Shown one piece after another: positions 18,874 to 26,785 of a stretch of 64,000 bases of DNA. The stretch is taken from assembly GCF_017309385.1 (NCBI RefSeq), contig NZ_JAFJMJ010000002.1, positions 2,356,001 to 2,420,000 of the forward strand. Reading direction: 5' to 3'. The translations under genes were made by a program, and so were the position numbers. The notes below the pieces were generated by a model. It ran no database searches. It was given only the letters and a program-made list of their open reading frames with translations, and was not told where the DNA came from. How positions within the stretch are numbered: the stretch's first letter is position 1; every line of letters begins with the position of its first letter. Source of the DNA: Amycolatopsis sp. 195334CR (GTDB taxonomy: Bacteria > Actinomycetota > Actinomycetes > Mycobacteriales > Pseudonocardiaceae).

Positions 18874-20346
18874 TTACCCCCTGCTGGAGTCGTCGGTCGG
18901 GAAGATGCCGGGACCGGGGCAGAGCACGCCTCCGGGGTCGAACCGGGTCTTCGCTTCGCGGAACGCGGGCCATCGGCCGCCGTAGTGCGTGCGCCAGTCT
19001 TCCGCGCTGAACCGCACCGAGCCGATCGGGTAGAGCACCGCGCCGAACTCGTCGCGGGCACGGGCGAACATGCGTGAGTTGCGGTCGAGCATCTCCTCGA
19101 CGTAGACCGGGTCGGCACCCGGTGTCTCGGAGGTGGTGTTGAGGTCGAGCACGAAGACCCACGGTGAGCCGTCGGCTTCGGGGACCGGCGGGTACGGCCT
19201 GGTCAGGTGCTCGCGGCGTTGCGGGTAGAGCAGGCTGATGCCGTACGGGCCGAGGTCGCGCGGGGTGAGCGACCGGTGCACCTCGGCCACGTAGTCCTCA
19301 ATGGACTCACCCGGCAGCCACACGTCGTACCAGGGCTTGAGGAGCCGGTCCCAGCTCACGTTCGCCCGCATGTCGTCGACGAACGTGTCGATGGAGAAGA
19401 CGTAGTCGAGGTAGCCGGTGTCGTCGACCACCGGCTCGGCGGCGAGCCCACCGGCGGCGGCCTGGTCGTTCGGTGGCGTGTCCTCGTTGTAGAAGACCGT
19501 GGCGTACAGCTTGTGCGTGGGATCGGCGCCCGGTGGGTACAGCTCGGCGTAGACGTGGTCGATGCCGGGGCGGTCGATCACCTCGCGCAGGTCGCGGAAG
19601 AACGCCGCGTTGTCGGTGTGGGCCAGCACGTAGGTGCGGGCGCGCTGCCGGGCGGGCACGAGTTCGACGACCGCCTTGGTGATCACACCGCACTGGCCGA
19701 GCCCGCCGAGGACCGCCTCGAACAGCTCGGGGTTCCGCGTGGCGGAGCAGCGTTCGATCTCGCCCGCGCCGGTGACCACTTCGAGTTCGCGCACGTGATC
19801 GACCTGCAGCCCGGTGCGCAGGCCGCCGACGAGCCCGCCGAGGCCGCCCATCGACAGCGTGCCGCCCACGGTCAGCGAGGTGTACCCGGTGACCGCCGGT
19901 GGCGTGCGCGAGTGCTCGAAGGCGGCGCTGACCAGGTCCTTCCACAGGATCCCGGCGTCCACCTCGGCCAGTTCCGGGCCGAGCGAGTGGATCCGGTCCA
20001 GGTGGCGCATCTCGATCACCAGCCCGGCCGAGAGCGCCTGGCCGTAGGTGGTGTGCGCCTGGCCCCTGGTCGACACCGGGATGGCGTAGGCACGGCAGAA
20101 GCGGAGCATCGCGGCGACGTCGTCCGCCGAGCCGGGGCGCAGCACCGCGCACGGCCGCTGGTCGGCGATGTTGCCGAGATCGGTGGCGGCCGCGTCGCGG
20201 GCGACCGGGTCGACCAGCAGTGCGCCGTCGAGCTCGGGCGCGGTGGCGAACGAAAGGCTGCTCGCCCCGGGGCCGGGCAACCACTGGCGGTCGACCGGAT
20301 CGAACCCCACCACCGCGGTGCCCGCGGAATCCGGGCGGATCGTCAT
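18874..20346 (-). CDS. FAD-linked oxidoreductase (cytokinin dehydrogenase/BBE-like)
   Basis: The 490-residue protein has an N-terminal FAD-binding type 4 domain (CAVLRPGSADDVAAMLRFCR, then TRGQAHTTYGQ and GGTLSMGGLGG) and a C-terminal half resembling cytokinin dehydrogenases, including WVFVLDLNTTS. It is the first gene of the leftward PBD operon. Similar oxidoreductases occur in anthramycin and tomaymycin clusters, where they are thought to introduce unsaturation in the hydropyrrole ring or its side chain. Starts at GTG 20349 and ATG 20346 are both open; GGGAG upstream fits the ATG. Confidence 0.85.
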   Translation of the reverse strand: MTIRPDSAGTAVVGFDPVDRQWLPGPGASSLSFATAPELDGALLVDPVARDAAATDLGNIADQRPCAVLRPGSADDVAAMLRFCRAYAIPVSTRGQAHTTYGQALSAGLVIEMRHLDRIHSLGPELAEVDAGILWKDLVSAAFEHSRTPPAVTGYTSLTVGGTLSMGGLGGLVGGLRTGLQVDHVRELEVVTGAGEIERCSATRNPELFEAVLGGLGQCGVITKAVVELVPARQRARTYVLAHTDNAAFFRDLREVIDRPGIDHVYAELYPPGADPTHKLYATVFYNEDTPPNDQAAAGGLAAEPVVDDTGYLDYVFSIDTFVDDMRANVSWDRLLKPWYDVWLPGESIEDYVAEVHRSLTPRDLGPYGISLLYPQRREHLTRPYPPVPEADGSPWVFVLDLNTTSETPGADPVYVEEMLDRNSRMFARARDEFGAVLYPIGSVRFSAEDWRTHYGGRWPAFREAKTRFDPGGVLCPGPGIFPTDDSSRG

Positions 20347-20414
20347 CACGTCTCCCGTCGAATAGGTTCCATTCCTGCTGACCCGACGGTATTACCGGGA
20401 ACCGGGGCGGCACA

Positions 20415-20452
20415 CTCAACGAACTTTGAACTCCTCGTCAAACTCCGTTGAG
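20415..20452. repeat. 38-bp interrupted dyad in the PBD control region
   Basis: CTCAACG at 20415-20421 pairs with CGTTGAG at 20446-20452, and TTTGA at 20425-20429 pairs with TCAAA at 20438-20442. Both pairs share the same centre (20433.5), so this is one symmetric element with two matched blocks per arm. It looks like a binding site for a dimeric or tetrameric regulator. It lies 69 bp from the start of the leftward operon. Confidence 0.6.
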
Positions 20453-20483
20453 CTGCCCCGGGGTCACCGCGAGGTAATTCGAT

Positions 20484-20524
20484 CGGTGCAATCCGGGCCC
20501 GCCGACGGCCTCCGGATTGCACCG
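20484..20524. repeat. 13-bp perfect inverted repeat in the PBD control region
   Basis: CGGTGCAATCCGG (20484-20496) and CCGGATTGCACCG (20512-20524) are exact inverted repeats with a 15-bp spacer. The GATTGCACC core occurs again at 20640-20648, 57 bp before the L-DOPA dioxygenase start. It may be an operator set or an RNA hairpin in a leader transcript. Confidence 0.6.
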
Positions 20525-20704
20525 GGTGCAGTACGCGCGAAATGTTCCGCCCGCAGTCGATGACCCCGGGTGCAACCGACGTCGCCCCGGGTACACGAAG
20601 GCCCCCAGCAGGGATTTAAGAGTTCCTTGAAGATCATTTGATTGCACCCGGCGCGGCCCGGCCACCAGCATGAGAAGTGCGCATTCGCGACGGAAGGGCA
20701 TCCG

Positions 20705-21175
20705 ATGAACGGGCTGGAGATCGCGCCGAGAGTGCACCACCTCGCCATTCAGACCGATGACGTGGACACCACGGTCACCTGGTACCGGGAATTCCTCGGC
20801 GCCACGGTGGAGTGGTCGCTCGACTGTTTCTCGCCGCTGACCCGCGAGCGGTTACCCGGAATCCGGAAACTGGTCGAACTGAAAAAGGGCGACCTGCGGT
20901 TCCACGTCTTCGACCGCGCCGGGCACAGCCAGGCCGGCCCCGACCCGCTCGGCTACCAGTACCAGCACGTCGGGATCACGGTGGACGACCCGGAACAGCT
21001 GGTGGCACTGCGCGAGCAGTGGCTGCGGGCGCGTGAGCGGGTCGACTTCGACTGGCCGCGCGAGGAACCGCCGACCGACATCGTGGTCGACGACGACGGC
21101 ATGCAGAGCCTGTACGTGCTCGACCCCAACGGCCTCGAACTCGAGTTCGTCTGCTTTCCCGGGGCGGGCTCGTGA
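20705..21175 (+). CDS. L-DOPA 2,3-dioxygenase (LmbB1-type, VOC family)
   Basis: The 156-residue protein is a single VOC domain with metal-ligand-like positions: HHLAIQTDDVDTTVTWY at the start, YQHVGITVDD in the middle and LDPNGLELEFV at the end. LmbB1-type enzymes cleave the catechol ring of L-DOPA, the second step of 4-alkylproline formation. ATG 20705 follows GGAAGGG. The gene carries a TTA leucine codon at 20852-20854 (codon 50), the only one I noticed in any gene of this window, suggesting bldA-type translational control of the operon's first gene. Its stop overlaps the next start by four bases. Confidence 0.88.
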   Translation: MNGLEIAPRVHHLAIQTDDVDTTVTWYREFLGATVEWSLDCFSPLTRERLPGIRKLVELKKGDLRFHVFDRAGHSQAGPDPLGYQYQHVGITVDDPEQLVALREQWLRARERVDFDWPREEPPTDIVVDDDGMQSLYVLDPNGLELEFVCFPGAGS

Positions 21176-22056
21176 GCGGGCGGGCGGTGCACGGGCCCTG
21201 CCCGCCGGTGCTGGTGCCGCGGCTGCTGTTCATGCCGCCGACGAGCCACGCGCTGGAGATCTGGCCGGACGCCGCGCACGGCGGTGAACCGGGCGACCGG
21301 GACCTGCCCGGGTACGACGTCTTCGGCGCGCACCCGGTCGACGCCCAGCAGCTGTTCTGGTTCCGCTGGATCGTCGGCCACCAGGTCTCCTTCGTGCTGT
21401 GGCGGGCCATGTGCGACGTCCTGTGGCACCACCCCGACGACTCGCCCGGCGAACGCGAACTCGACCTGCTGGCCACCTGCGTCGACGGCTACAGCGCGAT
21501 GCTGCTCTACTCGTCGACCGTGCCGCGGGCGCACTACCACGCCCACACCCGGGTGCGGATGGTGTTGCAGCACCCGTCGTTCAGCGGGACCTGGGCGCCG
21601 GACTACCGACCGGTCCGCAAGCTGTTCCGCGGCAAGCTGCCCTGGCAGCACGACTGGGCGCCGCTGGAGGAAGCGGTGGCGCGCAACGCCGTCACCCACG
21701 ACCACATCGCCGACCACCTGGTGCCGGACGGGCGGTCCCTGCTGCAGCAGTCCGCCGGCGCGCCCGGGGTGACCGTGTCCAGGGAGAAGGAAGACCTCTA
21801 CGACAACTTCTTCCTGACCATCCGGCGCCCGGTGAGCCACGTCGAACTGGTCTCGCAGCTGGATTCGCGGCTCGGCGAACTGGCCACCGACCTCACCCAC
21901 AACGGGCTGTACCCCAACGTCGGCGGGCGCCACCACCCGGTGGTCTCCGGCGGTTCCGACGAGCTGGTGAAGCCGCTGGTCACCGGGGTGCTCGAGGTGC
22001 TGGACCGGGCCACGCGCCTGGTCCACGAGACGCGGCTGGAGGAAGTGCGCTCATGA
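21172..22056 (+). CDS. Heme-dependent L-tyrosine 3-hydroxylase (LmbB2-type)
   Basis: The 294-residue protein does not resemble pterin hydroxylases. Its size, histidine-rich composition (SHALEIWPDAAHGG, WIVGHQVSFVLW) and place between the L-DOPA dioxygenase and F420-reductase genes match the LmbB2/SibU/TomI heme proteins, which convert tyrosine to L-DOPA. This makes it the first step of the hydropyrrole branch. It starts at GTG 21172 overlapping the previous stop (GTGA) and ends in ATGA shared with the next gene, so translation is coupled. Confidence 0.82.
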   Translation: MSGRAVHGPCPPVLVPRLLFMPPTSHALEIWPDAAHGGEPGDRDLPGYDVFGAHPVDAQQLFWFRWIVGHQVSFVLWRAMCDVLWHHPDDSPGERELDLLATCVDGYSAMLLYSSTVPRAHYHAHTRVRMVLQHPSFSGTWAPDYRPVRKLFRGKLPWQHDWAPLEEAVARNAVTHDHIADHLVPDGRSLLQQSAGAPGVTVSREKEDLYDNFFLTIRRPVSHVELVSQLDSRLGELATDLTHNGLYPNVGGRHHPVVSGGSDELVKPLVTGVLEVLDRATRLVHETRLEEVRS

Positions 22057-22946
22057 AGCACGGCATCGTGGTGCTGCCCGAGCACGAGTGGAAGGCCGCC
22101 GCCGAGCGCTGGCGGGCCGCCGAACAGCTCGGCTACCACCACGCGTGGACCTACGACCACCTGATGTGGCGCTGGTTCGCCGACCGCCGGTGGTACGGCT
22201 CGATCCCGACGCTGTCCGCCGCGGCCACCGCCACCGGTTCGATCGGCCTCGGCGTGCTGGTGGCCACGCCCAACTTCCGCCACCCCGTGGCACTGGCCAA
22301 GGACCTGGTCACCGTGGACGACATCGCCGGAGGGCGGCTGATCTGCGGCCTGGGGGCCGGGGCACCCGGCCACGATGTGGGCCTGCTCGGTGAGGAGCCG
22401 CTGAGCCCCGGCGAGCGCGCCGACCGGTTCGAGGCGTTCGTCGAACTGCTCGACGCGGTGCTGGTCCAGGGCGACATCGAGCACGAATCGCGCTGGTACA
22501 CCGCGAACGGCGTGACCTTCCACCCGCGGGCCGAGGACGGGCGGCGGCTGCCGTTCGCGGTCGCCGCGACCGGGCCGCGCGGGATGGCGCTGGCCGCCGG
22601 GTTCGCCCAGTACTGGGTCACCTCCGGCCCGCCGGCCGACTTCAGCGGACGGCCGCTGGCCGAGGTGCTGCCCGCGCTGCGCCGCCAACTCCGGGGCGTG
22701 GACGCGGCGTGCGAACGGCTGGGGCGCGATCCCGCGTCGCTGAACAGGATCTTCGTGGCCGACGCGTCGGTCGGCGGGATCACCGGCTCGGTGGCCGCCT
22801 ACGAGGACGCCGCGGGCGAACTGGCCGAGGCGGGGTTCACCGACCTCGTCGTGCACTGGCCCCGGCCCGACCAGCCCTATCGGGGCGACGAACAGGTAGT
22901 TGTCGATTTCGCCGAGAAGCACCTGGCAGGCAAGTCATGCGAGTGA
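22053..22946 (+). CDS. F420-dependent reductase, luciferase-like (LmbY-type)
   Basis: The 297-residue protein has the luciferase-like monooxygenase fold typical of F420-dependent enzymes: AEQLGYHHAWTYDHLMW near the N-terminus and TATGSIGLGVLVATPNFRHP, then DDIAGGRLICGLGAG. LmbY-type members reduce one double bond of the alkylated pyrroline with F420H2 late in 4-alkylproline formation. In PBDs one double bond remains in the ring. It starts in an ATGA overlap with the tyrosine hydroxylase and overlaps the next gene by 10 bp. Confidence 0.87.
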   Translation: MKHGIVVLPEHEWKAAAERWRAAEQLGYHHAWTYDHLMWRWFADRRWYGSIPTLSAAATATGSIGLGVLVATPNFRHPVALAKDLVTVDDIAGGRLICGLGAGAPGHDVGLLGEEPLSPGERADRFEAFVELLDAVLVQGDIEHESRWYTANGVTFHPRAEDGRRLPFAVAATGPRGMALAAGFAQYWVTSGPPADFSGRPLAEVLPALRRQLRGVDAACERLGRDPASLNRIFVADASVGGITGSVAAYEDAAGELAEAGFTDLVVHWPRPDQPYRGDEQVVVDFAEKHLAGKSCE

Positions 22947-23749
22947 CCACAGTGGACATGTTCGGCGCGGCGCCGGGCCGGGGGAGCGCGCTGGACGTGC
23001 TGAACCCGGACGGGCCGTGTGACGAGACCGCGCTCGCCGAAGCGGCCGAGCACGCGAAGCGCCGGGACGCCGACGAGCACGCGCTGGTGAGCGCACTCGA
23101 CCGGCCACAAAGGACCTTCGGGTCGCGGATCTTCAACACCGGCGGGGAAACCCCGTTCGCCACGCACTCGCTGGCCGGGGTGGCCGCGTGCCTGGTCCGG
23201 GAGCACCAGCTGCCCACCGGCGAGGTGGGCCGCGCGGCCGAAGCGGGCTGCCAGTGGCTGTGGACCGACGGCACCACCGTCCGGGTGCCCTTCGACGGGC
23301 CCGCCGTGCACCAGGAACTGCCCCACGACTCCGAGGTTTTCGGGCCCTACGACGGTGTGGGACACGCCGGTGGGGTCGGCCGGGCGTTCAACTTCCTGCG
23401 CGTCAGCGAGGACCCGCGCACGCTGCCCGCGCCGGATCTGGACCGGATGCGGGAGCTGGCGGTCACCGACTTCACCCTGTTCCGCTGGGACCCGGACAAG
23501 CACGAGGTGCTGGCGCGGGTGTTCGCCCCCGGTTTCGGGCTGCCCGAGGACGCGGGCTGCCTGCCGGCCGCCGCGGCGCTCGGCGCCACCGGGCTGCGCT
23601 ACGCCGAGGGCGACCCGGCACCGGTGACGGTCCGCCAGGTCACGCGGCGCGGCAACGAGTCCGTGTTCCACTGCACCGGCGAGATCCGCGATGGCCGGGC
23701 GAGCGTGTGCGTCACTTCGCGGGTCTGGGTCGATCGGGGTGCCGCATGA
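22937..23749 (+). CDS. PhzF-like isomerase (LmbX-type)
   Basis: The 270-residue protein has a shortened and divergent PhzF layout. The N-terminal VDMFGAAPGRGSALDVL corresponds to the VDVFT..xGNPLAV region, and GGETPFATHSLAGVAA to the GHATLAAAH region of the second half-site. LmbX-type proteins isomerise the methylated diene intermediate before F420 reduction. The ATG at 22937 lies inside the end of the reductase gene, and the stop overlaps the kynureninase start (ATGA), so the tyrosine and tryptophan branches are joined in one coupled transcript. Confidence 0.83.
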   Translation: MRVTTVDMFGAAPGRGSALDVLNPDGPCDETALAEAAEHAKRRDADEHALVSALDRPQRTFGSRIFNTGGETPFATHSLAGVAACLVREHQLPTGEVGRAAEAGCQWLWTDGTTVRVPFDGPAVHQELPHDSEVFGPYDGVGHAGGVGRAFNFLRVSEDPRTLPAPDLDRMRELAVTDFTLFRWDPDKHEVLARVFAPGFGLPEDAGCLPAAAALGATGLRYAEGDPAPVTVRQVTRRGNESVFHCTGEIRDGRASVCVTSRVWVDRGAA

Positions 23750-24906
23750 CCGCCACCCGGGAACTGGCCACCGGTTTCGACACCGGCGGGGTCATCCACC
23801 TGAACGGCAACTCCCTGGGCCCGCCCCGGGAGAGCCTGGTCGCCGAACTGGAACGCGTGGTGTCGGGGCAGTGGGCACGGCGCCAGGTGCAGGGCTGGTT
23901 CGAGGACGGCTGGCTGGACCTGCCGCGCACGGTCGGCGACAAGCTGGGCACCCTGCTCGGCGCGGCACCCGGCCAGGTCGTGGTGGCCGGGGAGACCACC
24001 TCGTCGACCCTGTTCAACGCGATGGTGGCCGCCTGCCGCCTGCGCGAGCGCCCGGACCTGCTGGTCGACGCCGACTCGTTCCCCACCGATCTCTACATCG
24101 CGGCTTCGGTGGCGAAGCTGTTGAACCGACAGCTTGTTGTCAAATCTGGGCACGAGTTCGACGCCTACCTGGCCGAGCGCGGCACCCGGGTGACCGCCGC
24201 GGTCGCCGCACCGGTCGACTTCCGCACCGGGCGGCGCCGCGACATCGGCTCGCTCACCGCGCTGGCCCGCCGCGCCGGAGCCGTGTCGGTGTGGGACCTC
24301 AGCCACGCCGCCGGGGTGCTGCCGTGCGACCTGGACGCCCACGACGTGGACCTCGCCGTCGGCTGCGGGTACAAGTACCTCGGCGGCGGGCCGGGCGCAC
24401 CGGCCTTCCTGTACCTGGCCGCCCGGTTGCGGTCCACTGTGGACTTCCCGCTGGCCGGCTGGCACGGGCACGCCAGGCCGTTCGCCATGGTGCCGGAGTT
24501 CGAACCGGCGCCGGACGTGGACCGGGCGCGCACCGGCACACCGCCGCTGCTCAGCCTGATCGGCCTGGACCACGCGCTCGACCCGCTGGTCGAGACCGGC
24601 ATCCACGCCCTGCGCGAACGCAGTCGCGCGCTCGGTGAGTCCTTCTTGGACCACCTCGGGGAGCGTCGCCCCGACCTGCTGCGGGAACTCGTCTCGCCGC
24701 GCGACGCCGAGTCCCGCGGTGCGCACCTCGCGCTCCGCGTCCCGGATGCCGAGCGGGCCGAACGCGTGCTCGCCGAGCGCGGTGTGCTCGTCGACCACCG
24801 GCATCCCGACCTGATCCGGTTCGCCTTCGCGCCGTTGTACGTGACGCACGACCAGGTGCGGCGCGCGGTGGACGCACTGAGCCACGCCGTGGAGGGAGCG
24901 CGATGA
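23746..24906 (+). CDS. kynU: Kynureninase of the PBD anthranilate branch
   Basis: The 386-residue protein is a PLP fold type I enzyme with kynureninase hallmarks: IHLNGNSLGPPRESL at the N-terminus, VWDLSHAAGVLPCDL, and the PLP-lysine region VGCGYKYLGGGPGAPAFLY. It cleaves (3-hydroxy)kynurenine, here probably after 3-hydroxylation and methylation, to give the substituted anthranilate that the NRPS loads. Clustering with TDO, formamidase and monooxygenase shows a dedicated kynurenine route rather than tryptophan catabolism. Confidence 0.92.
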   Translation: MTATRELATGFDTGGVIHLNGNSLGPPRESLVAELERVVSGQWARRQVQGWFEDGWLDLPRTVGDKLGTLLGAAPGQVVVAGETTSSTLFNAMVAACRLRERPDLLVDADSFPTDLYIAASVAKLLNRQLVVKSGHEFDAYLAERGTRVTAAVAAPVDFRTGRRRDIGSLTALARRAGAVSVWDLSHAAGVLPCDLDAHDVDLAVGCGYKYLGGGPGAPAFLYLAARLRSTVDFPLAGWHGHARPFAMVPEFEPAPDVDRARTGTPPLLSLIGLDHALDPLVETGIHALRERSRALGESFLDHLGERRPDLLRELVSPRDAESRGAHLALRVPDAERAERVLAERGVLVDHRHPDLIRFAFAPLYVTHDQVRRAVDALSHAVEGAR

Positions 24907-25688
24907 CCCAGGCACCCGAGTACGTCGCCTACGCCAGGATGGACGAACTGCACCAGTTGCAGCACCCGCGCAGCGAAGCGCGCGGTGAGCTGAACTTCAT
25001 CCTGCTCAGCCACGTCAAGGAACTGCTGTTCCGGGCGGTGATCGACGACCTCGACTGCGCCCGCCACGCGCTGCGGCACGACGACGTGCCACGCGCCTGC
25101 CTGGCGTTGTCGCGGGCCACGCGCACCCAGCGGGTGCTGGTGAGCTGCTGGGAATCGCTCAACGGCATGTCGGCCGACGAGTTCGTGGCCTTCCGGCACG
25201 TGCTCAACGACGCGTCCGGGGTGCAGTCCTTCGCCTACCGCACCCTGGAGTTCGTGATGGGCAACCGGCCGCGCCGCCAGGTGGAGGCCGCGCACCAGGA
25301 CGGGCACACGCTGCTGCGGGCCGAACTGGCCAAGCCCTCGCTGTACGACGTGGTGCTGCAGTACCTGGCGCGGCAGGGGTTCTCCATGCCCGCCGACTGC
25401 GTGGACGGCCCGACGACGCGGCAGCACGAACCCAGTTCGCTGGTCGAGGACGCGTGGCTGGAGATCTACCGGCACCCCGACCGCCACCCCGGCGCGCACC
25501 GGCTGGCCGAGGCGCTGCTGGAGGTCGCCTACCAGTTCTCCTGCTGGCGGGCCACGCACCTGCTGGTGGTCGAACGCATGCTCGGCGGGAAGGGCGGGAC
25601 CGGCGGCAGCGACGGCGCCGCGTGGCTGCGCACGATCAACGAGCACCGGTTCTTCCCGGAACTGTGGACCTTTCGCACCAGGCTCTAG
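24903..25688 (+). CDS. kynA: Tryptophan 2,3-dioxygenase of the PBD anthranilate branch
   Basis: The 261-residue protein matches bacterial TDO: HPRSEARGELNFILLSHVKE near the N-terminus, and the heme-ligand histidine region WRATHLLVVERMLGGKGGTG near the C-terminus. It opens the indole ring of tryptophan to N-formylkynurenine. It overlaps kynureninase by four bases (ATGA) and is followed 26 bp later by the methyltransferase, which has its own GGAGGAG site. Confidence 0.92.
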   Translation: MTQAPEYVAYARMDELHQLQHPRSEARGELNFILLSHVKELLFRAVIDDLDCARHALRHDDVPRACLALSRATRTQRVLVSCWESLNGMSADEFVAFRHVLNDASGVQSFAYRTLEFVMGNRPRRQVEAAHQDGHTLLRAELAKPSLYDVVLQYLARQGFSMPADCVDGPTTRQHEPSSLVEDAWLEIYRHPDRHPGAHRLAEALLEVAYQFSCWRATHLLVVERMLGGKGGTGGSDGAAWLRTINEHRFFPELWTFRTRL

Positions 25689-25714
25689 CAAGCACCGATC
25701 GACGGAGGAGCACG

Positions 25715-26785
25715 ATGGATCACCGCACGGGGAGCGACACCCTGACCAAACCGGTCGACCTGAGTTCGCTGGTGCCGGTGCTGTTCGGGTTCGCGGCCTT
25801 CCAGCAGTTGCGGGCGGCTTCGGAACTGCAGCTGTTCGAGTACCTCACGCTGAACGGACCGTCCACCTGCGACCAGGTGGCCGACGGGCTCGGCCTGCCG
25901 GTGAAGTCGGCGCGCAAACTGCTGCTCGGCACTACCTCACTGGGCCTGACCGAACGCGAAGACCACCGGTACGGCCTGTCCGGGCAGTTGCGCGCGGCGT
26001 TCGACGACGGCACCTGGCCGTTGATCCGCAACATCATCGACTTCCAGCAGCAGCTGTCCTACGCCCCGGCGCACGAGTACGCCGAATCGCTGCGGACCGG
26101 GAAGAACCAGGGCCTCAAGCACGTGCCCGGCACCGGCACCAACCTCTACGCCCGGCTGGAACAGACCCCGGAGCTGGAGAACCTGTTCTACCGCGGCATG
26201 CATTCGTGGTCGGAGCTGTCGAACCCGGTGCTGCTGCGGCAGGTGGACTACACCGGGGTGCGCCGGGTGCTGGACGTGGGCGGGGGCAGCGCGGTCAACG
26301 CGATCGCGCTGGCGCGGGCGCACCCGCACCTGCGGGCGACGGTGTTCGACCTCGAAGGCGCGGTCGAGGTGGCGCGGGACAACATCGCCGCCGCCGGGCT
26401 CGGCGACCGGATCGACGTGGCCGCCGGCGACATGTTCGGCGATCCCATGCCCGCCGGGTACGACCTGGTGCTGTTCGCCCACCAGTTCGTGATCTGGTCG
26501 CCGGAGCAGAACCAGGCGCTGCTCAAGCAGGCCTACGAGGCGCTGGAGCCCGGCGGCCGGGTGGTGGTGTTCAACGCCTTCGCCGCCGACGACGGCAGCG
26601 GCCCGCTCTACACCGCGCTGGACAACGTCTACTTCGCGACGCTGCCCTCGGAGGACTCGACGATCTACGAATGGCACGAGCACGAGGAATGGCTGCTCGC
26701 CGCCGGGTTCACCGACATCAAGCGGGTGCACAACGAGGGCTGGACCCCGCACGGGGTCATCGAGGGGCGCAAGCCCGATGCGTGA
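25715..26785 (+). CDS. O-methyltransferase-fold methyltransferase, SibL-type candidate
   Basis: The 356-residue protein has an N-terminal dimerisation/winged-helix domain (LQLFEYLTLNGPSTCDQVAD) and a SAM-binding core with VLDVGGGSAVNAIALA, TVFDLEGAVEVAR and AAGDMFGDPMP. In the sibiromycin pathway the equivalent enzyme C-methylates 3-hydroxykynurenine; in porothramycin a methyl is placed on oxygen. Family membership alone does not decide C- versus O-methylation. Its place between TDO and formamidase argues that it acts on the aromatic half. GGAGGAG precedes the ATG. Confidence 0.8.
   Translation: MDHRTGSDTLTKPVDLSSLVPVLFGFAAFQQLRAASELQLFEYLTLNGPSTCDQVADGLGLPVKSARKLLLGTTSLGLTEREDHRYGLSGQLRAAFDDGTWPLIRNIIDFQQQLSYAPAHEYAESLRTGKNQGLKHVPGTGTNLYARLEQTPELENLFYRGMHSWSELSNPVLLRQVDYTGVRRVLDVGGGSAVNAIALARAHPHLRATVFDLEGAVEVARDNIAAAGLGDRIDVAAGDMFGDPMPAGYDLVLFAHQFVIWSPEQNQALLKQAYEALEPGGRVVVFNAFAADDGSGPLYTALDNVYFATLPSEDSTIYEWHEHEEWLLAAGFTDIKRVHNEGWTPHGVIEGRKPDA

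Larger units (their letters stand above)
20347..20704. promoter_or_regulatory. Divergent control region of the two PBD operons
   Basis: These 358 bp hold no convincing gene and separate the two biosynthetic operons. The region is less GC-rich than its flanks. It contains a palindrome CGGTATTACCG (20387-20397), a long dyad at 20415-20452, a 13-bp inverted repeat at 20484-20524, a further GATTGCACC copy at 20640-20648, and CCCGGGTGCAACC/CCCGGGTACACG-like elements between. Promoter hexamers could not be assigned with confidence. Coordinated control of both operons from here is likely. Confidence 0.7.

Noticed and set aside
16725..19010. A 761-codon open frame on the plus strand across the methyltransferase, GGT and FAD oxidoreductase genes
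   Set aside because: It crosses three well-supported genes of the opposite strand and shows no domains.
18870..19118. N-terminal extension of the GGT-like protein
   Set aside because: The frame stays open upstream of ATG 18869 but overlaps the FAD oxidoreductase gene and adds Ser/Arg-rich residues unlike the family; no signal peptide is formed.
20438..20748. Small leftward open frames in the PBD control region
   Set aside because: They have no ribosome site or recognisable sequence, they span the inverted repeats, and they overlap the start of the L-DOPA dioxygenase gene.
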